Assembly (NCBI RefSeq): GCF_900605495.1
Contig: NZ_LR027603.1
Span: forward strand, 993,997-1,057,996
From: Bacilliculturomica massiliensis
Lineage (GTDB): Bacteria > Bacillota > Clostridia > Peptostreptococcales > Anaerovoracaceae
Reading direction: 5' to 3'
Length of the DNA: 64,000 nt
Numbering within the stretch: the first letter of the stretch is position 1; each line of letters starts with the position of its first letter. Both the position numbers and the translations under genes were made by a program. The notes under the pieces are model-generated. The model saw only the letters and a list, made by a program, of their open reading frames with translations. It was not told where the DNA came from and did no database searches. Positions 16,892-23,787 of the stretch are shown in pieces.

Positions 16892-18037
16892 ATGAAGAAC
16901 ATAGCAGTTCTCGGCTCCACGGGATCCATCGGCACGCAGGCGCTGGATGTGGCGGAGCAAAACAGAGAACGGTTTCGGATCACGGCGCTTACCTGCGGGC
17001 GGAACATTGAATTGTTCCGGCGGCAGCTGGCGCGTTTTTCTCCCAGGCTGGCGGTGACGGCGCGCAGGGAGGATGCGGAACGGCTGTCCGCGGAATTTCC
17101 CGGCGTGGAATTCTCCTGGGGAATGGAAGGGCTCATTCAGGCCGCCGCGGAGAGCGACAGCGAGCTGGTGCTCAACGCGCTGATGGGCATGATGGGGCTT
17201 ACACCCACATATCATGCTATAAAGGCGGGGAAGGATATCGCCCTGGCCAACAAGGAGACTCTGGTGGCGGGGGGGCAGGTGATCCTCTCCGCGGTGAGGA
17301 AAGCCGGCGTCAGACTGCTTCCCGTGGACAGCGAGCACAGCGCCATATTCCAGTGCGTACAGGGAAATGAACAAAATCCGGTGGAACGAATTCTGCTCAC
17401 CGCCTCCGGCGGACCTTTTCGGGGCTGGACCCGGAGTCAGCTGGAGAACGTGACGCTCAGCCAGGCGCTGAAGCATCCCAACTGGGTTATGGGCCGCAAG
17501 ATCACCATCGATTCCGCTACGCTGATGAACAAAGGTCTGGAGGTCATCGAGGCCAAGTGGCTCTTCGACATTGACGCGAAAAATATTCAGGTCCACGTTC
17601 ACCCGCAGAGCATCGTTCATTCCATGGTGGAATTCGCGGACCATTCCGTGATGGCGCAGCTGGGAGCGCCGGATATGAGGATCCCTATCGCCTACGCTTT
17701 TTCGTATCCGGAGAGGCTGACAAACGATATACCGGGCGTCGACTTTTTCCAGGTAGGGGCGCTGACCTTCGAGCCGGCGGACATGAAGACGTTTCGCTGT
17801 CTGGCTATGGCTTACGAGGCCGTTCTAGCGGGTGGAAGCTGTCCGGTGGTGCTGAACGCGGCCAACGAGGTGCTGGTAGACGATTTTTTAAAGGGGAAGA
17901 TCTCGTTTTTGGATATCCAGGAAGGAGTGGAGCGGGCGCTGCAGGCGCACAAGCCTGTGGGGGAACTGACTCTGGAGGGCATTCTGGAAATAGACGAAGA
18001 AACAAGACGCGCTGTCTCAGGGGGATCTGCGCGCTGA
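16892..18037 (+). CDS. dxr: 1-deoxy-D-xylulose 5-phosphate reductoisomerase
   Basis: 381 residues. NADPH-binding GSTGSIGTQALDV at the N-terminus; metal-binding and substrate residues in LLPVDSEHSAIFQC, TASGGPFRGW and WVMGRKITIDSATLMNKGLE. Second step of the MEP isoprenoid pathway (DXP to MEP), placed with ispG and uppS so precursor and polyprenol synthesis are transcribed together. SD AGAGG before ATG. Confidence 0.97.
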   Translation: MKNIAVLGSTGSIGTQALDVAEQNRERFRITALTCGRNIELFRRQLARFSPRLAVTARREDAERLSAEFPGVEFSWGMEGLIQAAAESDSELVLNALMGMMGLTPTYHAIKAGKDIALANKETLVAGGQVILSAVRKAGVRLLPVDSEHSAIFQCVQGNEQNPVERILLTASGGPFRGWTRSQLENVTLSQALKHPNWVMGRKITIDSATLMNKGLEVIEAKWLFDIDAKNIQVHVHPQSIVHSMVEFADHSVMAQLGAPDMRIPIAYAFSYPERLTNDIPGVDFFQVGALTFEPADMKTFRCLAMAYEAVLAGGSCPVVLNAANEVLVDDFLKGKISFLDIQEGVERALQAHKPVGELTLEGILEIDEETRRAVSGGSAR

Positions 18038-18098
18038 TTGCAGGGAAAGCGCAGTCTGACAGGCTGCGTAAATAACAGAGAAATCGAGGGAAGAGAGT

Positions 18099-19106
18099 AT
18101 GGGATTAACAACAATTATTTTTGCAGTCATCATCTTTTGTCTGCTGATACTGGTCCACGAATTAGGCCATTTTGCAGTGGCCAAGTCGGTGGGGGTCCGG
18201 GTCAACGAATTTTCGCTGGGCATGGGACCGCTGCTGTTTCAATTTACCAGAGGGGACACGGAATACTCGCTGCGGGCGCTGCCCATCGGCGGCTTCTGCC
18301 GCATGGAAGGTGAAGACGAGGACTCGGCGGACCCCCGCGCGTTCAATAACCGCCCCATCTGGGCCAGAGCGCTGGTGGTAGTAGCCGGATCCTTCATGAA
18401 TCTGGTGACGGCCATTCTGATCATCACCTGTATCGCCATGGCTATCGGCGTGGCCACAAACGGCGTCGCTGCTGTGGAGGGCGGTTCTCCCGCCGCGGAA
18501 GCAGGCGTTCTGCCGGGAGACAAGATCCTCTCCGTGGACGGGGAGAAGGTCAGCAGCTTCAGCGACGTTATCAGTGCGGTGGGAGGCAGCGAGGGGGCCA
18601 CGGTTTCACTGGAGATCCTGCGCAGCGGTCAGAAGATGACTATTGAGAGCGGCGTGACGGTGAACGATTCCGGCCGGCGTGTCATCGGTGTGACGTCGGA
18701 GATCAGGAAGTCGCCGGGAGTGGCGCTGACCACAGGCGTTTCCAGCACCTTTGCCATGGGCGGTCAGATGTTGGATTATCTGGGGCAGCTCTTTACGGGA
18801 AGGGGATCTATGGACGATCTGGTCGGACCCGTGGGCATCGTGTCCATGATCGGTGATCAGGCCAAGCTGGGATTGATCAATCTGGCAAACTTAACGGCAT
18901 TATTAAGCCTTAATTTAGCGATCGTGAACATGCTTCCGTTTCCGGCTCTGGACGGAGGACGGCTGTTATTTCTCATCATCCGGCTGTTTACGGGCAAGGC
19001 GGTCAGCGATGAGACCGAGGGCAAGATCCATTTCGCGGGCATGATGATCCTGTTTGCGTTTATGGCCTATATTCTGGTCAAGGATGTGGACCGGTTTATC
19101 TTCTGA
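18099..19106 (+). CDS. rseP: site-2 membrane metalloprotease (RseP/RasP family)
   Basis: 335 residues. Zinc motif His20-Glu-Leu-Gly-His24 in the first transmembrane segment, one PDZ domain (about residues 125-205) and the second active-site motif FPALDGGR near residue 287, with a C-terminal transmembrane helix. Performs intramembrane cleavage of anti-sigma factors and leftover signal peptides in related bacteria. No anti-sigma partner is nearby; position in the dxr-ispG cluster is conserved in many Bacillota. Confidence 0.96.
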   Translation: MGLTTIIFAVIIFCLLILVHELGHFAVAKSVGVRVNEFSLGMGPLLFQFTRGDTEYSLRALPIGGFCRMEGEDEDSADPRAFNNRPIWARALVVVAGSFMNLVTAILIITCIAMAIGVATNGVAAVEGGSPAAEAGVLPGDKILSVDGEKVSSFSDVISAVGGSEGATVSLEILRSGQKMTIESGVTVNDSGRRVIGVTSEIRKSPGVALTTGVSSTFAMGGQMLDYLGQLFTGRGSMDDLVGPVGIVSMIGDQAKLGLINLANLTALLSLNLAIVNMLPFPALDGGRLLFLIIRLFTGKAVSDETEGKIHFAGMMILFAFMAYILVKDVDRFIF

Positions 19107-19286
19107 TGAGATCCTTTGGGAGCGGCAGCAGAACGGCAGCGGAACGGCGGCGGGACCGCCGGACAGCGCCGCGATAACAGCGCCTGAACACGGTGAGGGC
19201 AATGGCGGCGGACAGGGTCGCCCCAGTATGGCCGTGAGAACCGCCGCTGTGCGGCAAAACAGCCTGGGGGCAGAGAGGGAAACAGC

Positions 19287-20387
19287 ATGATAAAGCGCAG
19301 AGCATCGAGACAGACCATGGTGGGAGGAGTGGCCGTAGGCGGCGGAGCTCCGGTCTCCATCCAGTCTATGACAAATACGGATACGCGGGATATCAGGGCA
19401 ACGGTCGCGCAGATCGGCCGTCTGGCAGACGCGGGCTGTCAGATCATCCGGCTGGCCGTGCCCGATATGGAGGCGGCGGAGGCTTTTGGACAGATCAAAA
19501 AACAGGTGAAGCTGCCCATGGTGGCGGATATTCATTTCGACTACCGGCTGGCCATAGCCGCTATTGAAAACGGAGCGGACAAGGTGCGCATCAATCCCGG
19601 CAACATCGGCTCCCGGGACCGAGTGGAGGCAGTTCTGAAAAAAGCTGCGGAGCGCGGCATCCCCATTCGCGTAGGAGTCAATTCCGGATCGCTGGAAAAG
19701 GGGCTGCTGGAGAAATACGGCGGCGTCACGGCGGAGGCTCTTTGCGAGAGCGCCCTGAACACGGTCCGCTTCGTGGAAGACATGGGCTTTGACAACATCG
19801 TGGTATCGCTGAAGGCTTCAGATGTGGCTTTGAACGACGGGGCCCACAAGCTCATTGCAGATCGGATGGATCATCCGCTGCATATCGGCATTACGGAGTC
19901 CGGCACCGTGGAGAGCGGAAAGGTGAAGTCGGCCGTGGGGATCGGTTCCCTTCTGCTGTCGGGCATCGGCGATACGCTGCGTGTTTCGCTCACTGGAGAC
20001 CCGGTGGAGGAGGTGCTCTTTGCCAAACAGATCCTGAAAGCCGTGGGGCTGAGGCGGACGGGGGTGAACCTGATCTCCTGTCCCACCTGCGGGAGGACCA
20101 GAGTGGATCTGCCGTCCATCGCGGCCCGGATCGAACAGGCGCTTCCCATTCTGGAAGCGGAGATGGAGGCCCGGGAGCTTCCGGGGATCACGGTGGCCGT
20201 CATGGGCTGCGAGGTAAACGGACCCGGAGAGGCCTCAGGGGCTGATTTCGGCGTAGCCTGCGGCAAAGGCCGCGGCGCTCTGTTCTGCAGGGGCCAGGTG
20301 ATCAAGACCGTAGACGAAGAAGAGATCTGCAGTGAATTGATCGGATATATCAGAGAGCGGGTCCTCCGGCATACGGAGACCAGATAA
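19287..20387 (+). CDS. ispG: 4-hydroxy-3-methylbut-2-enyl diphosphate synthase (flavodoxin/ferredoxin)
   Basis: 366 residues. TIM-barrel start VSIQSMTNTDTRD; the 4Fe-4S ligands are the two Cys of CPTCGR and the Cys of MGCEVNGPGEA. Reductively converts MEcPP to HMBPP in the MEP pathway. Start at ATG with SD AGAGGG; the 180-base gap after rseP is GC-rich without a convincing gene. Last gene of the pyrH operon. Confidence 0.97.
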   Translation: MIKRRASRQTMVGGVAVGGGAPVSIQSMTNTDTRDIRATVAQIGRLADAGCQIIRLAVPDMEAAEAFGQIKKQVKLPMVADIHFDYRLAIAAIENGADKVRINPGNIGSRDRVEAVLKKAAERGIPIRVGVNSGSLEKGLLEKYGGVTAEALCESALNTVRFVEDMGFDNIVVSLKASDVALNDGAHKLIADRMDHPLHIGITESGTVESGKVKSAVGIGSLLLSGIGDTLRVSLTGDPVEEVLFAKQILKAVGLRRTGVNLISCPTCGRTRVDLPSIAARIEQALPILEAEMEARELPGITVAVMGCEVNGPGEASGADFGVACGKGRGALFCRGQVIKTVDEEEICSELIGYIRERVLRHTETR

Positions 20388-20411
20388 ACGATTGCGGTGC
20401 GCGGTTCCATT

Positions 20412-20456
20412 TTTCCCAACGGTCAGAGATCAATGGATCGTGGGAAAGATTTTTTT
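20412..20456 (+). terminator. terminator of the pyrH-ispG operon
   Basis: TTTCCCA arm at 20413-20418 region pairs with TGGGAAA (20441-20447), inner GATC/GATC pairing, then a run of seven T. Confidence 0.65.
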
Positions 20457-20521
20457 GTCTCGGGGGAAATTTTCAGCCATGGGCCCGCTTCGCAGACCGG
20501 CGGTCCGATCAGAAGCAGGCG

Positions 20522-20637
20522 TGGAGGGAGAAAGAAGGGCGCCGGCCCAGGAGCCGAACCGGAATCCAAAGGAAGCATGAGCCGGGACGTCCAATGCCGC
20601 CTGGAAGGCGGCTGCAAAGCATGGAGGGAGAAAGAAG
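20522..20637 (+). repeat. 16-bp direct repeat carrying the Shine-Dalgarno sequence
   Basis: TGGAGGGAGAAAGAAG occurs at 20522-20537 and again at 20622-20637, exactly 100 bases apart; the second copy is the ribosome-binding site of the next gene, the first leads into no gene. Confidence 0.6.
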
Positions 20638-22068
20638 ATGAGCAGGAAAAAAATCGATATGATCGTAAAGGCGCCGCACTTTTATACGATGGAGGGAGAC
20701 GGCGTAGGCCATCGCCAGGGCGTCTCCATGGCGGTGGACGGCGGCGGTATCCTGGAGATCCAGGAGTCGGCGGTGATCGAAGAGAAGTATCAGGCTGAGG
20801 AGAGGGTGGAGCTTTCTCATCACGCGGTCTTCCCGGGCTTCATCGACGCTCACATGCATACATCCTACAATATTTTGCGGGGGCTGGCTCAGGATACGGG
20901 CAATTGGATGATGTATGGTCTCCAGCCCTTCGACAACGCGGCTACCGATGAGGCGCGGGACGCGGGCAGCTGCGTGGCGATCATAGAAGCTCTGCGGGCC
21001 GGCACCACCACGCTGGGAGACTTCGATACTCATATGGAGAACGTTTGCCGGTTTATCGAAAAAGTGGGAGCCAGAGGGAATATTACGCAGACTGTGCGGG
21101 CGGCCAAATTCAGGGTCTACGATCCCGGAGAACTGTATGAATTCGACGACGTTCAGGGAGAGGAGAGTCTGGCCCGCAATATTGCGCTGTACGACAGATG
21201 GCACGGCAGGGCAGGCGGGCGGATCAGGATCCTCTTTGGCCCTCAGGGCGTGGATTTTCTCAGCATACAGATGCTGCAGAAGGTCCGTAAGATCGCAAAA
21301 GAACGCGGTACGAAAATACATATGCACGTCCAGCAGGGGGATCGGGAGACCTACCAGATCGTGAAACGTTACGGCAAGCGGCCAGTGGAGCTGCTTGACG
21401 ATCTGGATTTTCTGGACGGGGATCTGATCGCCGTTCACCTGACGGACTGCACCGACGAGGAAGCGGCTCTGGTGGCGCGCCGGGGCGCGTCCATGATCGT
21501 AAATCCGGGTTCTATCGCCATCATCGACGGGATCGTGTGTCCCAGCGTGGCTTTTCAGAATGCGGGAGGAAACGTAGCTCTGGGGTCCGATCAGGCGCCG
21601 GGCAACAACTGCCACAACATCATCAACGAGATGAAAAACGTGGCGCTGTTCAATAAGATCAAGTTTGGAGATCCGGAGATCATGCCTGCCTGGAGGGCGC
21701 TGCGCATGGCCACCATCGAGGGCGCCAGAGCCGTGGGACTGGGGGATCTGGTGGGATCCCTGGAGCAGGGAAAGCGCGCAGATTTTATAGCGGTGGATCT
21801 CTCAGCGCCTTCTATGCTCCCCGTTTACACTTATCCCATGCGCAATATCGTTCCCAATCTGGTCTACAGCGCCAGAGGGCCGGAAGTGGTCCTCTCCGCG
21901 GTGGAGGGAAAGATCATCATGCGGGACGGAAAAATACTGGCCATCGATGAGCGGGACTATCTGGAGGCGGCTGCAAAATACCCGGAGGAACTGGGACGGC
22001 GCGCCGCGGATGAATTTTTTGCAATCGACGGGACCAACGCTCATTTCATGAGAGAGGGAAAGCTGTAG
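20638..22068 (+). CDS. amidohydrolase family protein (cytosine/SAH-deaminase-like), first of two
   Basis: 476 residues. Metal-dependent amidohydrolase of the TrzN/AtzA/SAH-deaminase branch: HxH motif in FIDAHMHTSYN, a later His in KIHMHVQQ, His in AVHLTDC and the metal Asp in ALGSDQAPG. The C-terminal beta-sandwich contains the usual GSLEQGKRADFIAVDL. The TDC in place of the more usual HC context and the Gln/Gly of GSDQAPG differ slightly from deaminases, so the substrate is uncertain. SD AGGGAG 8 bases upstream. Shares a locus with a second amidohydrolase. Confidence 0.85.
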   Translation: MSRKKIDMIVKAPHFYTMEGDGVGHRQGVSMAVDGGGILEIQESAVIEEKYQAEERVELSHHAVFPGFIDAHMHTSYNILRGLAQDTGNWMMYGLQPFDNAATDEARDAGSCVAIIEALRAGTTTLGDFDTHMENVCRFIEKVGARGNITQTVRAAKFRVYDPGELYEFDDVQGEESLARNIALYDRWHGRAGGRIRILFGPQGVDFLSIQMLQKVRKIAKERGTKIHMHVQQGDRETYQIVKRYGKRPVELLDDLDFLDGDLIAVHLTDCTDEEAALVARRGASMIVNPGSIAIIDGIVCPSVAFQNAGGNVALGSDQAPGNNCHNIINEMKNVALFNKIKFGDPEIMPAWRALRMATIEGARAVGLGDLVGSLEQGKRADFIAVDLSAPSMLPVYTYPMRNIVPNLVYSARGPEVVLSAVEGKIIMRDGKILAIDERDYLEAAAKYPEELGRRAADEFFAIDGTNAHFMREGKL

Positions 22069-22080
22069 GCCTTATCCGGA

Positions 22081-22123
22081 TTGTGCCCGGGAAGGGGACC
22101 TGATATAATGACGGTAAGACCTG
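22081..22123 (+). promoter_or_regulatory. promoter of the second amidohydrolase with a shared downstream motif
   Basis: TTGTGC (22081-22086), 17-bp spacer, extended -10 TGATATAAT (TATAAT 22104-22109), then GTAAGACCTG at 22114-22123, the same motif and spacing as in the pucR-type promoter. Confidence 0.75.
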
Positions 22124-22222
22124 CGCCGTGCGGCCCCCGGCGGAGACTGTTTTTACCACATTGTGAGTGCGGAGAGCTGCGGTCCGGCAGCCATACAGAG
22201 GGATGACAGGAGGTAATATCTC

Positions 22223-23668
22223 ATGGCGGAACAAATCAAGTATTACAAGGCGAAGCAGATCGTCGTGTGGGATAAGGGAGAGCACCGGATCCTTGAAAAC
22301 GGCTATCTCGGCGTTAAGGGAACACAAATTGAAGGATTTCACCGGTCGATCCCGGAGGGCGCGCCCTGCGAGGATCTGGGGAACGCGGCGATCACGCCGG
22401 GATTCATCAACCTGCACAGTCACCCTTCAGAAGTTTACACCATCAAAAGCTATCTTGAGGACACCGGAAACGTGTGCTTCTATGAGTCCGGGCTTTACGA
22501 TACGCTGGGTGCGGTGGGACTGGGTGAGAACGCGCCGTATCTCCAGACAAAGATCAATCTGGCCGAGATGCTGAAAAGCGGCTGTACGACGATCACGATC
22601 TTCGGCGGTCCTTATTCCAGGCTGGAGGCTCAAACGGCGGGCGATATGGGGATCCGCGCTTATGTGGGCGCCGGCATCCGGGCGGGGGACGCCATGGAGG
22701 AAAAAAATATCTGGTATTCGCCCGACGGTCATTCTCTGGTCTACGATCTGGATGAAAAGGAAGGCATGGAGAGGATACGGGAAGCGGAAGATTTTGTGCG
22801 GGACTTTGAAGGTTCCTACGAGGGGCGGATCCGCACGCTGCTTGGCCCTACGCAGTCCATGACCTGTACGCCGGCCATGCTCACGCGGACCAGAGAGACG
22901 GCAGACCGTCTGGGAGTGGGCGTCAGCATCCACATCGCGGAAGCGGCCATGGAATTTGAGAGCTGCATGCGCATGTACGGCAAAACGCCGGTTCAGATGG
23001 TGGCGGACACCGGCCTTCTGGGAGAAGATGTGATCATCGCTCACTGTGTATACGTCACCGGCCACAGCAAGATCAACATGCACGGGGACGGCGACCTTAA
23101 GATCCTGGGCGGCAAAAAGGTCACGGTGGCTCACAGCCCCACTCCTTTTATCCGCAAGGGCGAGGTATTTGAGTCCTTTGAGAAATATGGAAACTACGGT
23201 GTCAATGTGGGGATCGGTACCGACGCCTTCCCCTCGGATATCATTCAGGAGATGCGTCTGGCAGCCATTGTGGGGAAGACCGCGGAGCAGACCACATTCA
23301 CCGCTACGGCCAAGGATATGTTCAACGCGGTGACGGTCAACGGGGCGAAAGCCTTTGGAAGAACAGATATAGGGCGTCTGGCTCCGGGAGCGAAAGCGGA
23401 CTTTGTGGTCTTTGATCTGGAAAATATTGAGATGACACCCATACGGGATCTGATCAAAAATATCGTATACAGCTCAACCAGACATTCCGTAGACCGGGTC
23501 TATGTGGATGGAAGGTGTCTGGTGAAGGGCGGCCAGGTAGAAGGCTTCGACGAGAAGGCGCTCTGCAGGGAACTGCAGGAGAGCGCGGAGCGCGCCTGGG
23601 CGGAGGCCAGCGAATTCGGGGATGTGGAAGCGAATTTCCCCAGATCTTTTTCACTGCTGGAAGAATAG
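22223..23668 (+). CDS. amidohydrolase family protein, second of two
   Basis: 481 residues, same superfamily as its upstream neighbour. Metal-site motifs: INLHSHPSE, the His of VSIHIAEA, the His of IIAHCVYVTG, and Asp in GIGTDAFPSD. These match the deaminase/chlorohydrolase layout better than the first gene does. C-terminal IGRLAPGAKADFVVFDL is typical. Substrate likely a purine-, pyrimidine- or adenosyl-type compound, by family knowledge only. Own promoter; SD AGGAGG about 9 bases upstream. Confidence 0.87.
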   Translation: MAEQIKYYKAKQIVVWDKGEHRILENGYLGVKGTQIEGFHRSIPEGAPCEDLGNAAITPGFINLHSHPSEVYTIKSYLEDTGNVCFYESGLYDTLGAVGLGENAPYLQTKINLAEMLKSGCTTITIFGGPYSRLEAQTAGDMGIRAYVGAGIRAGDAMEEKNIWYSPDGHSLVYDLDEKEGMERIREAEDFVRDFEGSYEGRIRTLLGPTQSMTCTPAMLTRTRETADRLGVGVSIHIAEAAMEFESCMRMYGKTPVQMVADTGLLGEDVIIAHCVYVTGHSKINMHGDGDLKILGGKKVTVAHSPTPFIRKGEVFESFEKYGNYGVNVGIGTDAFPSDIIQEMRLAAIVGKTAEQTTFTATAKDMFNAVTVNGAKAFGRTDIGRLAPGAKADFVVFDLENIEMTPIRDLIKNIVYSSTRHSVDRVYVDGRCLVKGGQVEGFDEKALCRELQESAERAWAEASEFGDVEANFPRSFSLLEE

Positions 23669-23702
23669 GACCTGTCCGTTCAAAGGGACAGCAATAAAAG
23701 AA

Positions 23703-23760
23703 ACCAGCCGTCAGAGGTATGATATCCCAGTATCATATCACTTTGACGGCTGGCTTTTTT
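23703..23760 (+). terminator. bidirectional terminator between convergent genes
   Basis: CCAGCCGTCA (from 23704) pairs with TGACGGCTGG (to 23753), with an inner GTATGATA/TATCATAT stem; T6 on the plus side and an A-rich left flank giving a U-tract on the minus side. Confidence 0.88.
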
Positions 23761-23787
23761 ATGGTGACTTACTTTTGTCGATCGCTG

